64,000 bases of DNA from Zygosaccharomyces rouxii (GCF_000026365.1 NC_012990.1:620001-684000); one strand, 5' to 3'; shown: positions 49,862 to 60,441, counted from the stretch's first letter. Notes: generated from the letters alone by a model not told the origin. Program-made: numbers and translations.

Positions 49862-50461
49862 ATGGCTGTCCACCACAACCAACCAATTTTGAACCCTCAT
49901 TTCAGAAAGCACTGGCAAGAACGTGTCAAGGTGCACTTCGATCAAGCTGGTAAGAAGGCTTCTAGACGTGATACCAGAATTGCCAAGGCTGCCCAAATTG
50001 CTCCAAGACCTTTGGATCTATTGAGACCTGTGGTTAGAGCTCCAACTGTCAAATACAACAGAAAGGTTAGAGCTGGTAGAGGTTTCACCTTCCAAGAAGT
50101 TAAAGCCGCAGGTTTGACTCCAACTTACGCTAGAACCGTTGGTATTGCTGTGGACCACAGACGTGTTAACAGAAACCAAGAAATCTTTGACGCTAATGTC
50201 CAAAGATTGAAGGAATACCAATCTAAGTTGATCGTTTTCCCAAGAAACGGTAAGGCTCCTGAAGCTAACCAAGTCTTATCTACTGCTGCTACCTTCCCAA
50301 TTGTCCAACCAGCTACTGACGTGGAAGCTAGAGCTGTGGAAGATGATGGTAAATCTGCCTTCAGAACTTTGAGATTGGCTAGATCTGATAAGAAGTTCAA
50401 GGGTATCAGAGAAAAGAGAGCTAAGGAAAAGGCTGAAGCTGAAGCTGAAAAGAAGAAATAA
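49862..50461 (+). CDS. RPL13: RPL13 ribosomal protein eL13, intronless
   Basis: Large-subunit ribosomal protein. 199 residues, as in S. cerevisiae. Conserved [38 protein letters not shown] and a Lys/Glu tail. In S. cerevisiae both RPL13 genes have an intron just after ATGG; here ATGG runs directly into CTGTCC with no GTATGT upstream, so the intron is absent. Confidence 0.96.
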   Translation: MAVHHNQPILNPHFRKHWQERVKVHFDQAGKKASRRDTRIAKAAQIAPRPLDLLRPVVRAPTVKYNRKVRAGRGFTFQEVKAAGLTPTYARTVGIAVDHRRVNRNQEIFDANVQRLKEYQSKLIVFPRNGKAPEANQVLSTAATFPIVQPATDVEARAVEDDGKSAFRTLRLARSDKKFKGIREKRAKEKAEAEAEKKK

Positions 50462-50713
50462 GCTAATTAGCTCCTGGTCCCCTAAACTGTTTATGTACAT
50501 TGTATAATGGGAAGTTATATCATTAATAGCACTAGCTCCAGTTGTGACTAACATTTGAGACGTTCTTATCAAATTTATTATGCCGTGTTAACATTACATG
50601 TTGATTCTATTTATTAATATTATCAAACACTCGATCAATCAACGACGAGTTAATTTTTCTTCTAGATGAAAGATACTGCTCGATTAAATTAGGCTAAATA
50701 ATTATTATACACC

Positions 50714-51040
50714 TTAGTCAAACAGACCGAAACCCATGTCATCATCGGATTCTTCCTTGGCTTCTTCTTCCTTCTTTTCTTCAGCAGCTTCTGCACCTTC
50801 AGCAGCAGCAGCACCACCAGCGGCAGCGGCACCACCAGCAGCAGCTGGACCAACGCTGAAGTTGACCAACAATTCTTTCAAGTCTTGACCTTCCAAAGCC
50901 TTGCTGTAGATGTCACCCCAGATAGCTTCAACTGGGACGTTAGCAGCGCTAGTCAAAGTCAACAACTTGTCAGAAGAGATTTCGACTTCAGAGTCGGCAA
51001 GGATCAAAGCAGCGTAGGACAAAGCAGTTTCAACAGACAT
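50714..51040 (-). CDS. RPP1A: RPP1 acidic ribosomal stalk protein P1
   Basis: P1-alpha stalk protein that recruits translation GTPases. 108 residues from the ATG at 51040 ([13 protein letters not shown]). Helical N-terminal domain, Ala/Gly hinge (AAAGGAAAAGGAAAA), acidic segment and the universal [11 protein letters not shown] tail. It is YDL081C in order. Confidence 0.97.
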   Translation of the reverse strand: MSVETALSYAALILADSEVEISSDKLLTLTSAANVPVEAIWGDIYSKALEGQDLKELLVNFSVGPAAAGGAAAAGGAAAAEGAEAAEEKKEEEAKEESDDDMGFGLFD

Positions 51041-51668
51041 GGTCAATTAATTAGTTTCAGCTCTCAAGTAAAGATAATCGATTTAAGCTTTGGAAAGCAG
51101 ACTATTCTTTTGAGAATCTGAGAGTGATGTCTTGAGATGAGATGTAAAGTTACATCAGGTAGTTCTTTTTTCATCAGAACGCTCTTTGAAAAATTTTGAA
51201 AAAGGTGAAAAGAGTGCGTGGTCATAATATACGAAGACACAAGCAGTCCGAAGCGACCCGGTATACTCGGACATATGTTTTTGTCCGGAGTACACCGGAC
51301 CCATTCGGACACTTAAAGGGAGGGGGAGAGTCCGAGGCGAGCTTTATCTGATCTACACTTACCTCCCCATTAGCGGTTAGAGAACAGAGGGCAGAAACTC
51401 AATGATCTAACCTTTACATGGGAATAAACGCCCTCTTATTTTGAGCCTATACAAAAGTGTTGGAATTCGTAAGCAAAGAAAACAAAAAATGTTTGCGTAT
51501 CGCCGAACCAGCGAAACGATGCAACTAAGTAATTTATACAGTATTTTGTGTTCTCTAAGGTAAAAAAATTCACTCTGTATTGGGACCGTATATTCCTGCT
51601 CTTTTTTTTTTTTTTTCCGTATTTTTTCCTTTTCTCCTTGAAGGTTCTCTTGGCATATCTCATGATGA
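51041..51668. other. RPP1 promoter and SIP5 3' region
   Basis: 628 bp. The RPP1-proximal part carries the GTCCGR array and a G-rich block. A T16 run lies at about 51604-51619 near the SIP5 end. No gene recognised. Confidence 0.55.
51246..51335. promoter_or_regulatory. Six GTCCGR motifs in the RPP1 promoter
   Basis: GTCCGA at 51246, TCGGAC at 51267, GTCCGGA at 51283, CCGGAC at 51295, TCGGAC at 51305 and GTCCGA at 51330, in mixed orientations, about 200-295 bp upstream of the RPP1 ATG. One copy of the extended GTCCGAGG is shared with the RPS16/RPL13 promoter. The binding factor is unknown; a Rap1 or zinc-cluster site is possible. Confidence 0.7.
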
Positions 51669-53087
51669 TCATCTATGTCTTTGAGAACTTTTCCTCTCTT
51701 CTTCGTCAACTAAACTTAACCGAATGGCTTGTTCGACCATTTGGTTCTCTAGTTCAGCCATTGGATTTGGAACGAGACGTTGTGAACGTGCAGTTGTTGG
51801 AGTCGGTCCAGAATCTGTATTTGAATCCCTCCTTGAAGGATGATCAGGGTCAACCAATTGATTACTCACATGAATAGCGGTAGCATTTGCTGAACGTCTT
51901 GCTAATCTTAGTCTTTCTTTATCTAATTTGGCCTTCCAATCAGGTCTAATCATATCTGAAGTAACAACTTCAGGATCTTCTGGTGATTTTGAAGGTGTTC
52001 GTGGACCTTCTTCTGAGTCAGAGCCATCATTAACATTAATTTCATCATCACGTGGCGCCTTATAAGAACCAGGTGGCATGCCACCAATACCGGTCTTACG
52101 GTTGGTAGGCGGTTGGTAGGTAATACCGAAGTTTGGTGTTGCGCAATACGCACAACTTGCAGGCTCACTGATTAAAAGATTGGGATCTTTCTCATCATCA
52201 CTAGTAACAGGTTTTGTAGGATCCACTTCTTCATGGGGAAAATGCGGATCTCCCCTTTTAATTTGAACAAAACATTCCGTACAGATAGGTTGAAGACAAC
52301 ATCTCGAATAGTTTAATGGTTCAGGATAGTACAAGAAACAAATCGGACACTCAATACCCTTTTTGTAAATGGTATGGTTAAGATCAGGACTAGGTAGAGC
52401 TAGATTACGTTTTGAAGGATTTGGTTCTCGTTTAGACTCTAATTTTTGTTCCAAAAAAGCCACATTTTCCTGTTCCTGCCACATTATTCGTTTACGATGT
52501 AACCTTGCCTTAAAAATTTTAGATCTCTGCTTTCGTTGTTCTTTCTTGGATAGTGATTTATCGATCAATTCATCAAAATTTTGTCTCTTAAGGTTCCCAA
52601 TAGGAATATCTTCAAATTCTTCAGGGTTTTCATTAACAGCTGCATGCAAAGGTAACCCATCTACAATTTTAATTAATTCATCTCTTGTCCATGATTCATC
52701 AAAATCTTGTAATGGAATATAAAATGGTGCTAATTTTCTAGCAGTAATCAAAGATCTTACAAGGGAAGGATCATAATCCAATTTCTCAAACGTATAACAC
52801 CCATGCGGCGCTAAATATCCACCATCTACACTTTCGTCGTACCTCACCACTAGCTGTTTCGCAAACGATTCTTTTATTAAATCTCTTTCTCTTGTTGATT
52901 TTTTCTTATACATCAACTGGGATCCTGTGGAGTTGGCCCTTGACCTTACATTGTTGGACAATCCCATAGACACTCCTCTTCGTCTCTCAGCAATATTATT
53001 CGGTCTCATGGTACCTGATCCAACACTTGTAGACCTCCCCTTGAATGCATTCTCATTTTCATCTAACTTGGCAAATGTATTACCCAT
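51669..53087 (-). CDS. SIP5: SIP5 RING-like zinc protein
   Basis: Protein that interacts with the Reg1/Glc7 phosphatase and Snf1 in glucose signalling. 472 residues (S. cerevisiae 489). Conserved opening MGNTFAKLD (possible N-myristoylation at Gly2), a central acidic/basic part, and a Cys-rich finger CPICFLYYP...CCLQPICTECF with further cysteines CAYC. Ser/Pro-rich C-terminus. It is YMR140W by position. Confidence 0.93.
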   Translation of the reverse strand: MGNTFAKLDENENAFKGRSTSVGSGTMRPNNIAERRRGVSMGLSNNVRSRANSTGSQLMYKKKSTRERDLIKESFAKQLVVRYDESVDGGYLAPHGCYTFEKLDYDPSLVRSLITARKLAPFYIPLQDFDESWTRDELIKIVDGLPLHAAVNENPEEFEDIPIGNLKRQNFDELIDKSLSKKEQRKQRSKIFKARLHRKRIMWQEQENVAFLEQKLESKREPNPSKRNLALPSPDLNHTIYKKGIECPICFLYYPEPLNYSRCCLQPICTECFVQIKRGDPHFPHEEVDPTKPVTSDDEKDPNLLISEPASCAYCATPNFGITYQPPTNRKTGIGGMPPGSYKAPRDDEINVNDGSDSEEGPRTPSKSPEDPEVVTSDMIRPDWKAKLDKERLRLARRSANATAIHVSNQLVDPDHPSRRDSNTDSGPTPTTARSQRLVPNPMAELENQMVEQAIRLSLVDEEERKSSQRHR

Positions 53088-53432
53088 GCCCCTTCTTGAA
53101 TAGATTCAAATTAATATGTGGTTTAGCCTATCCTAAACGGCTCTTTGGACTATATAGTTGACAATTTGATGTTCTTATACTCCCTAACTTTTCGAACCCC
53201 CCTTTCCTTTTCTTACTCATTATAAGGCGCTACGTCGAAAATGATATTAATAAGGTGAAGAAGTAATAGAAATAAACTCTCGGCGGCATTTTTTTTTTTT
53301 TTGTAAACTAAGTTTCGTCAGTTCTCCTAGTATTTCTTTAGCATAATAGATTTACTCTTTGGAATATTTTTTCAATACATATCAATACATGTATATATAT
53401 AGGTATGTGTGTCCGTGTGTACCATATGGTAC
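53088..53432. other. Gap between SIP5 and the aminotransferase gene
   Basis: 345 bp, with a T-rich tract at about 53289-53302 and a run of TATA-like words near 53390-53400. No gene is seen. Confidence 0.5.
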
Positions 53433-54830
53433 TCACCTCAATCCTTCGTCTTGTAGAGTCTTTGTGAGATCTTTGACGGTTTGTTCCAATTTAGAGCATA
53501 GTAGTTCGACTTCTTGTTCACTAATGATGAATGCAGGTCCTAAAACGACGATATCCCAATGCTCACCCTTAGTGTTACCACCGGTAAGACCCATAACGTT
53601 AGCACCATTGTTAAGAGCTAAATCTGCAAAACGAGAACCAATGTGCAAAGATTGATCAAATGGCTCCTTTGTAGATTTATTTTTGACTAATTCTATAGTC
53701 CAAAATCCACCCAATCCACGTACATCACCAACGATGTTGCTAGAATCAGATAAGAGTGCCTTTTGCAATTTTGCACCCATGAGATTGCCCATTTTGAAGA
53801 CGTTGGAAGTTAGACCTTGTGCAAAGATCTTTTGCTGAATTTGTAGAGCAACTCTACAGTTGAACTCATGGGAGTGGTAAGTTTGAGCACCAACAACAAC
53901 ACCTGAACCCTTTTCAAAGGCATCATAAATCTTTGGGCCCACTAAAACACCTGCAATAGTGACATAACCGGAACCCAAAGTTTTACCAACAGTTTGAATG
54001 TCAGGAGCATCTTCTGGAGCAAGGAAATTCTCCCAGCAACATAGTTTACCGTCATTGATACGACCAGTACCACACATGACTTCATCTACCATAAAGATCA
54101 AATCGTATTTGTTACAGATATCACGAATACCCTTCAAATAGTTCTTTGGTGGAACTGGAGTTCCAATAGAACTACCTGACATAGTCTCCACACAAACCAC
54201 GGACACAGTGTTTGGATCATTTTCGATGATCATCTTCTCTAGAGAATCCAATAATCTTTGAGCGTACTGTTCAACAGTTTCACCCTCTCTCATTCTTCTA
54301 TATGGATAGAACATAGGCATCTTTAGACAGACATTCTCTTGATCAATCATGATGTCCTTGAAGGGAATACCACGAGGGCCATCACCGATAGACATAGCAC
54401 CCAATGTAAATCCATGATAGGCACCTTCTCTTGATATGATCTTTAGTTTTTCTGGTCTACCCCTTTCTAATTGGTATTGTCTGACAATCTTAAGGGCATT
54501 TTCATTGGATTCACTACCACTGCAAGTCCATAGGCACGATCTAAAGACACCTTTAGGAGTCTTATCGATGTAAAATCTAGCCAATTCTTCTGCAGCTTCA
54601 TTAACGATGTATCCAGGGAAACTGTAAGTGTGGTGTAGCGCTGCGTCAGCCATAATCTTGTGCACATCTGGATCACCCCAGCCTAATGAACCAACGGCTG
54701 CACCTGTAATAGCATCTAAGACCTGCTTATGCTCTTTACCATTTTTTTCAATGGTCATAAAAACACCTTTACCATCCTTAGCGATGGCCTTTGGTTTGGC
54801 AATTGAACTGTGGAAAACGTGTGAAGTCAT
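53433..54830 (-). CDS. Class III (PLP) aminotransferase, non-syntenic
   Basis: 465-residue omega-aminotransferase-type enzyme. Schiff-base Lys283 in VGKTLGSGY, PLP-binding Asp249 in FMVDEVM, ring-stacking YHG at 138-140, and CSGSESNENALK for phosphate binding. No S. cerevisiae gene lies here. It is not obviously UGA1 (GABA) or CAR2 (ornithine) from the sequence. The substrate, probably an amino acid or polyamine-type amine, is unknown. It lies between SIP5 and THI3, on the same strand. Confidence 0.85.
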   Translation of the reverse strand: MTSHVFHSSIAKPKAIAKDGKGVFMTIEKNGKEHKQVLDAITGAAVGSLGWGDPDVHKIMADAALHHTYSFPGYIVNEAAEELARFYIDKTPKGVFRSCLWTCSGSESNENALKIVRQYQLERGRPEKLKIISREGAYHGFTLGAMSIGDGPRGIPFKDIMIDQENVCLKMPMFYPYRRMREGETVEQYAQRLLDSLEKMIIENDPNTVSVVCVETMSGSSIGTPVPPKNYLKGIRDICNKYDLIFMVDEVMCGTGRINDGKLCCWENFLAPEDAPDIQTVGKTLGSGYVTIAGVLVGPKIYDAFEKGSGVVVGAQTYHSHEFNCRVALQIQQKIFAQGLTSNVFKMGNLMGAKLQKALLSDSSNIVGDVRGLGGFWTIELVKNKSTKEPFDQSLHIGSRFADLALNNGANVMGLTGGNTKGEHWDIVVLGPAFIISEQEVELLCSKLEQTVKDLTKTLQDEGLR

Positions 54831-55103
54831 TATAATGGGTTGGATTGTTTGTTTCTATACAAGTGATACTTTCACAAACCATTATCCAAAAGCCTTGCCC
54901 TTTTTATACGACTCTAGCTATCGCTTTGGTTTACCCAATAGGTCTTATCTCTTTGTTCGTGTGGTTTCCCAGGCTGCTCATTCAGTCGGATAAGGTACGT
55001 GCGATTAACATTACCGCACACTTTGCCAATGATCTTCGGCGCTGGATACCCGATCGCTTTACAAGCGTTAGAAAATCTACAACAATATAGGAGTAGCAAC
55101 CAT

Positions 55104-56858
55104 CTATGGGCCCAATTTCAACCTTTTCACCGATTCAACGCTTGCACGCCTCTCTTGGTCTCTCTTTTCTTCCCGAATCCATTTTTCCCTCAGCGCTTGC
55201 GGTACATCCATTGGTGGTAGCATAATCTCTAAAATGCGAATTCTATCACCAACGGAAAAAGCTGGATCATTCACCATCGATTGAAAATCGCCAACTGTAA
55301 TTATCTTTCGAGATTCGTAGTCCTTAGCACCAAAGACTGATGGTAAAGTAGAATAATTCCATTGTTGAATATCGTAGTAACTTGCATTTGAATGCAAAAA
55401 TCTATCAACCGAATAACCTTGATTGTTCATGATAAATATATAAGGTGTAAGCCCCCAACGGATCACAGTGGAAAGTTCTTGAGCGGTCAATTGGAATGCA
55501 CCATCACCAACAAAGAGCACCACTCTATGCGTTCTCGGCTTCTCATCAACTGCCATGGCGGCTCCCAAACAGGCACCCAATGAATAACCGACGGATCCCC
55601 AAAGTGCTTGTGATATACCCAAAGTATGAGGAGGGAAATTAGTTTGATTAATACCAAAGGCTGAAGTACCAGTTTCAGTGATGATAACGTCACCTTCCAT
55701 AAACCATTGAGATATTTGATTCCAAACCCATTCTTGTCTTAACGGATGTGTTGTTGGTAGTTCTAGCTTTGGAATGACCATTCGTGGTCTAGGTTGCCAT
55801 TGGTAGCTCAATTGCCTTTCTTGCAAGTTTGCTAGCAATGAATGTAACAACGGTTTGATGCTAAGATCAGGATATGTGGCATGCTTAAATTTAACTGATG
55901 TTGGATAAAGTAGCACCAATTCATTGGCCCTGTAATTGAAGTGGAACGTAGTAGTTTCGAAATCTGCCAGCATACAACCAATAACGATGAGGCAATCTGC
56001 AAAATCAACTACTTCTCTAACGGAAGGCGATGAAATGGAGCCCGTATAAACACCACCAAATTGTGGTAGACCTTCATCCACAGAACCTTTACCCATCGGG
56101 GTAACGAACAGTGGGAACTTAGTTCTTCGACACAGTTCTTCTGTTTCGGCCTCAATTCTATGTCTAGTAACACATGCATCTGCTACAATGACGGGATTAG
56201 TAGCTTTATAGAAATGTGTTAAGATCTGGTCTATCACCTCGTTTTCCTTGGATGTATCATTTGGCGGGACGCTGAGATCAATAGGTTCGTTAAGTCTATC
56301 AGAATCTACTGGCATGCTTACTAAGTTCACTGGAATCCCCATGTATACTGGTCTTTGGAAAATATATGCGTTTCTAATGCATTCATCAACTTCTTGCGCA
56401 CATAATTCAGTATCGATAATTACTGCAGAATGACAACTCACCTCTGTCGCCATTCTATGAAACACTGTATAATCACCATTACCCAAAGTATGATGCAGTA
56501 GCAGTTGCCTCGTCTGGGCACTAGTAGGTGGCATACCAACAACATGTAGTAACCCAACGTGCTCCGCATATGATCCTGCAATTCCATTAATGGCACTAAG
56601 TTCACCGACACCGAAGGTCGATATGATGCATCCGAGACCTTTTAGTCTAGCGTATCCATCGGCAGCATAAGCAGCATTCAATTCATTTGTGTTACCTGCC
56701 CATCTCAATCCTTCAATTCCATATAATTTATCAATTAGCGGTGCGTTAAATTCACCAGGCAATCCAAAGATCGTTAATACTTCAAGCTGTTTCAATCGAT
56801 GGAAAAAATAATCCGCAATTGTGATCGTTGGCCCCATCGATGTTGTATCTACGTACAT
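55104..56858 (-). CDS. THI3: THI3 thiamine-pyrophosphate regulator (PDC family)
   Basis: Pyruvate-decarboxylase-like protein that acts in S. cerevisiae as a thiamine-sensing activator of THI genes with Thi2 and Pdc2. 584 residues (S. cerevisiae 609). TPP fold conserved: NELNAAYAADGYA (Glu), HHTLGNGD and the GDGA...NN motif. The PDC acid in GLPGDF is changed to Glu (GLPGEFN), and the GYTIE segment reads GYSVD. These substitutions also occur in S. cerevisiae Thi3. It is YDL080C in order. Confidence 0.94.
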   Translation of the reverse strand: MYVDTTSMGPTITIADYFFHRLKQLEVLTIFGLPGEFNAPLIDKLYGIEGLRWAGNTNELNAAYAADGYARLKGLGCIISTFGVGELSAINGIAGSYAEHVGLLHVVGMPPTSAQTRQLLLHHTLGNGDYTVFHRMATEVSCHSAVIIDTELCAQEVDECIRNAYIFQRPVYMGIPVNLVSMPVDSDRLNEPIDLSVPPNDTSKENEVIDQILTHFYKATNPVIVADACVTRHRIEAETEELCRRTKFPLFVTPMGKGSVDEGLPQFGGVYTGSISSPSVREVVDFADCLIVIGCMLADFETTTFHFNYRANELVLLYPTSVKFKHATYPDLSIKPLLHSLLANLQERQLSYQWQPRPRMVIPKLELPTTHPLRQEWVWNQISQWFMEGDVIITETGTSAFGINQTNFPPHTLGISQALWGSVGYSLGACLGAAMAVDEKPRTHRVVLFVGDGAFQLTAQELSTVIRWGLTPYIFIMNNQGYSVDRFLHSNASYYDIQQWNYSTLPSVFGAKDYESRKIITVGDFQSMVNDPAFSVGDRIRILEIMLPPMDVPQALREKWIREEKRDQERRASVESVKRLKLGP

Positions 56859-57121
56859 GAGCCAATCACTATGATTTCATGCGTGATAATACGAGTTTAT
56901 AGTATCAGTACTCATGTATTTGTCCATACCTATGATTTTTTTTTCACATTTCGGGGTTTCCCGTATGACTACTAGCACAAGAACAATACTTCTGACAATA
57001 AATTAATCAGCCGGGAAGTCAATGGTCAGTCAGTTAGTACATTATATCGTATTAATATGTGCTATTTACTCGTTACAATAAGAAAAATAAAAAGGAGTAT
57101 TAAAAAAAATCAATAACTTCG

Positions 57122-58225
57122 TCATCGTATCTGCGTTGGTTGCAATTTTAACCTGACAGCCTCCAATTGATCCTGTGTCAGATGGGCCAATTCTGTATCA
57201 TATTCAAATTGTAATAGTTGTAATGAGTCTACAATTTGTTTTAATTGACCTTGAGCGTGACGTAATTCATCAAAATAAGAAGAACATAGACATTGCAATG
57301 CGTTAAATCTTTCCATGGGATCATATTTTAGAGTGTCGGCTAGAAATTGAACTGTTTGCTCATCTTCCTTCTTAAAGACCCTAGAAAGAGGAATTGGTTT
57401 AATTTGAGGAAATTTATGTTCCATATAATTTGGGTTCATAGCACATATCTCTTGACGCGAAGGTGTACCTAAAATTTTTATAATTTCTACTAATTGATCG
57501 ATACCACTTTCACCTGGAAACATCGGTTGACCTAAAAGTAGTTCTGCCATAACACATCCACTTGACCAGACATCAATCTGATTTGAATAATGAGTAGCTC
57601 CAAAGATTAACTCTGGTGCTCTATAATAACGAGAGCAAATGTAGGAAACGTTCGGTTCCGTTGGTTTTAACTGTTTTGCAGACCCAAAATCACAGATTTT
57701 CAGAGCACATGTGTTTGGATCCACTAATAAATTTTGAGGTTTAATATCTCTATGACAAACTAATGCAAAATTATGCAGATAATTCAATGATTTGAACAGC
57801 TGATACATGTAGCACTTAATCTCCAATCTTGGCATTGCACTTGGGATGTGTACAAAGTGCCTCAGTCGCTGATATAATGACTGAGGCATGTAATCCAATA
57901 TCAGATTAAGATAAACTTCACCATGGGAATCCTTTTCATAAAAGTAATATTTCAAATCAATTATATTAGGGTGCTTAAGCAACTTCATAATTTCCAATTC
58001 TCGATTTTTGAAACGACGATCTTGTAAAACTTTCTTTATAGCTACATCCTCGTCTGTCTCCTTTATAGTAGTAGTGAAAACAACACCAAATGAACCATGT
58101 CCTACAACCTCTGTAGTAGGATATGTAATTTCTGCAGGTTCATTTTCCCCGTTATTACCTGAAGGATGACCGCAATACACTTGCTTGTGTACCACTTCGG
58201 TATTCGTTACAAGTTCTAAATTCAT
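57122..58225 (-). CDS. RIM11: RIM11/MRK1 GSK-3-family kinase
   Basis: Glycogen-synthase-kinase-3 type Ser/Thr kinase; in S. cerevisiae it phosphorylates Ume6 and Ime1 to start meiosis. 367 residues, near RIM11 (370). Gly loop [10 protein letters not shown], Lys in [17 protein letters not shown] catalytic loop, DFGSAK, and the regulatory Tyr in [13 protein letters not shown]. It is single copy where YDL079C (MRK1) and YMR139W (RIM11) positions coincide. The MRK1-type 5' intron is absent. Confidence 0.95.
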   Translation of the reverse strand: MNLELVTNTEVVHKQVYCGHPSGNNGENEPAEITYPTTEVVGHGSFGVVFTTTIKETDEDVAIKKVLQDRRFKNRELEIMKLLKHPNIIDLKYYFYEKDSHGEVYLNLILDYMPQSLYQRLRHFVHIPSAMPRLEIKCYMYQLFKSLNYLHNFALVCHRDIKPQNLLVDPNTCALKICDFGSAKQLKPTEPNVSYICSRYYRAPELIFGATHYSNQIDVWSSGCVMAELLLGQPMFPGESGIDQLVEIIKILGTPSRQEICAMNPNYMEHKFPQIKPIPLSRVFKKEDEQTVQFLADTLKYDPMERFNALQCLCSSYFDELRHAQGQLKQIVDSLQLLQFEYDTELAHLTQDQLEAVRLKLQPTQIR

Positions 58226-58837
58226 AATTGACGTTTCAATGGATGGGACGGGTAAAAGGATTCCCTTCTTATTGAGAAGGATTAGCTTAACGTTATGAGA
58301 AGAATGTAGTCCTTCTTATCCTTCCTATGCTTTTTCTTCTTCTTCTTCTTCCCAGATCCAGATCGATTGACCAGTGAAGTTATATTGAGATGACCTTAGA
58401 GTGTGAGGGGTGGATAAATACAAAGGTGATACTAAACCGTCAAAGGCCAACAATTAGATGATGATAGTAAAAAAAACAAAGAGAAGCGAGACAGCGCCCG
58501 TTAGAGGTACTCGAGTTGACAATTGAGAGATGAGAGGCTCGATATCGATAGCAGGTTTGTAGTAACAGCTGTGTATTTTAGATGCTGAAGTTAAGTGGTT
58601 TGACAGGGTTGTGGGGATTCCTTCGGGGAGGGAAACAGACCACCTGAGAATGGGGGGATAAAGGAAAAATGGGAGGGAAAAAATACCACGTGTTATTCAC
58701 GTGGTATTCACGTGGTTATATAACATGTGATATTCACGTGCTCTGGCACGGCGGTAGGTATACTGGAATAATACAGTGCTGATAACTAATTATTCATCAA
58801 TTAATTCATATAAAGTCCTATAAACTACGCATCATTC
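58226..58837. other. RIM11/MRK1 promoter and MDH3 3' region
   Basis: 612 bp with a (TTC)n tract at about 58330-58352 and the CACGTG array at 58687-58744. No gene is seen. Confidence 0.55.
58687..58744. promoter_or_regulatory. CACGTG array upstream of the RIM11/MRK1 kinase
   Basis: CACGTG at 58687, 58698, 58709 and 58735, plus the variant CATGTG at 58724. Spacing is 11, 11, 15 and 11 bp, so most sites share a helix face. The unit TATTCACGTGG is a tandem duplicate. Candidate Cbf1/bHLH platform about 460-520 bp before the kinase ATG; MDH3 converges from the other side. Confidence 0.75.
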
Positions 58838-59824
58838 CTACAATTTAGCACCGAGAGCGAATTTCTTGCCCTTGTCGATATTACCAACCAGTTGACGAAC
58901 AGATTCACTGACCAGTTTCTTCTCTTGGCTGGACAACGAACTCAAGATAGATGAGTCGACTTTCGAAACACTACCATTTGAAAATACCACTGGCAATGCA
59001 AAATAATCGACACCGCCCAGTTTAGATTGAACTTCAGATCCGCCGTTAATGCCTGGTAAATATACAAATGTGGGAACTCCGCTAACCTGCTCACCAGCAA
59101 GACTTTTCAAAATAGAGTCCGCAAATCTATAGCCGGCAAATGCCATCGACAGGGTTGCAGAGCCAGCGCCTGCCTTTGCCTTGACAACTTCATCACCACC
59201 GAATTGCACACGATGAACAAATTCTTGATAATGTGGCTTTAAGCCGTCTCTTAATTTAGGGTTTAAAATCACGGGGACGATCGTATTACCAGAATGGCCA
59301 CCAATAACACTGACATCTTGGTTCACCTGTGTTTTGTCACGACCTAGATATTCACCAAGGAAAGTCTCGGCTCTGACACAGTCCAAAGTGGTAACCCCCA
59401 TGACGTTTCCAGGCTGTAGCTTACCCATACTTTTCAAAGTTTCTACCGCGATGGGCACAGTACTGTTGACTGGGTTGCTGACGATCAAAAGACGTGCCTC
59501 AGGTGCGTATTGAGCCACACTGGTCACAATTCCCTTAACGATGCTTGCGTTGATCTTGAAAAGATCATCTCTAGTCATACCTGGCTTACGTGGGACACCT
59601 GCTGGGACAATTACCACATGAGCACCTTGCAAAGCTCTAGCAATATCATCTTTCTCGAAACCTTGGCACACCGAGTTCGTACTAATATGCGATAAATCCT
59701 GAGCCACACCAGGTGCCAATCTAATATCGTAAAGTGAGAGTTCTGTCACTAGTGGATTCAACTTCATAAGAAGTGAGAGTGGCTGACCAATACCACCAGA
59801 CGCACCGACTATTGCAACTTTCAT
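58838..59824 (-). CDS. MDH3: MDH3 peroxisomal malate dehydrogenase
   Basis: NAD malate dehydrogenase of the glyoxylate/beta-oxidation NADH shuttle. 328 residues (S. cerevisiae 343). NAD motif [11 protein letters not shown], substrate Arg in [12 protein letters not shown], active-site His in [10 protein letters not shown]. The C-terminus AKL fits the PTS1 rule (S. cerevisiae SKL), supporting peroxisomal targeting. It is YDL078C in order. Confidence 0.95.
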   Translation of the reverse strand: MKVAIVGASGGIGQPLSLLMKLNPLVTELSLYDIRLAPGVAQDLSHISTNSVCQGFEKDDIARALQGAHVVIVPAGVPRKPGMTRDDLFKINASIVKGIVTSVAQYAPEARLLIVSNPVNSTVPIAVETLKSMGKLQPGNVMGVTTLDCVRAETFLGEYLGRDKTQVNQDVSVIGGHSGNTIVPVILNPKLRDGLKPHYQEFVHRVQFGGDEVVKAKAGAGSATLSMAFAGYRFADSILKSLAGEQVSGVPTFVYLPGINGGSEVQSKLGGVDYFALPVVFSNGSVSKVDSSILSSLSSQEKKLVSESVRQLVGNIDKGKKFALGAKL

Positions 59825-59907
59825 ATTTGTTCTTGTTCTTGTTTGTGCTTAGCACTATGTGTAGTGCAGAAGTCAAAGAACCGTCTTAATTAGAACTATA
59901 GAATCCT

Positions 59908-60420
59908 TTATATACTGCAAGAAGCGATCGCGGAACACAGTTCCCGCATACCCATACCGGTTCTGCCACTACAGGGCACGAATTGAACCTTGGGCAATTG
60001 GTTCTGTAATTGTAGGAGTTCCGATTGGTAGTCCTCCAATAAATCACATTTGTTGAATGCAATTATGACTCTTGAGTCACCCATCAGGAACGGTTGTAGC
60101 TCTTGCAATGATTCAGGCAGTCGATGCGAAGAACTGACGTCTATACACCAAACCAGCACATCCGTTGTATCGTAGTAGTTATCCCAGAAAGGTCTCAGTG
60201 TAGTTTGACCACCAACGTCCCACATGGAGACGTTGTAGGGCCCCATTTCTACGTTGTGTATGGCAAATCCCACCGTCGGCGACACATGGTGTTGTCTTCT
60301 CTCTTGAGGAAGTAATTGGTTTACTATAGTGGATTTACCAGCATTATCTAAACCTAGGATAAGGCATCGGATCTCTTTGTCCCTCAGTTTCTGCTTCTTT
60401 ACAATGGTCAATAGTCCCAT
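59908..60420 (-). CDS. CIN4: CIN4 Arl2-like GTPase
   Basis: Small GTPase acting with Cin1/Cin2 in tubulin folding. 170 residues (S. cerevisiae 191). Gly2 (MGLLTIVKK), P-loop GLDNAGKST, switch II WDVGGQ, and base motif NKCD. It is YMR138W by position. Confidence 0.94.
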   Translation of the reverse strand: MGLLTIVKKQKLRDKEIRCLILGLDNAGKSTIVNQLLPQERRQHHVSPTVGFAIHNVEMGPYNVSMWDVGGQTTLRPFWDNYYDTTDVLVWCIDVSSSHRLPESLQELQPFLMGDSRVIIAFNKCDLLEDYQSELLQLQNQLPKVQFVPCSGRTGMGMRELCSAIASCSI

Positions 60421-60441
60421 ATTGATAGTAATCGAGTAGAT

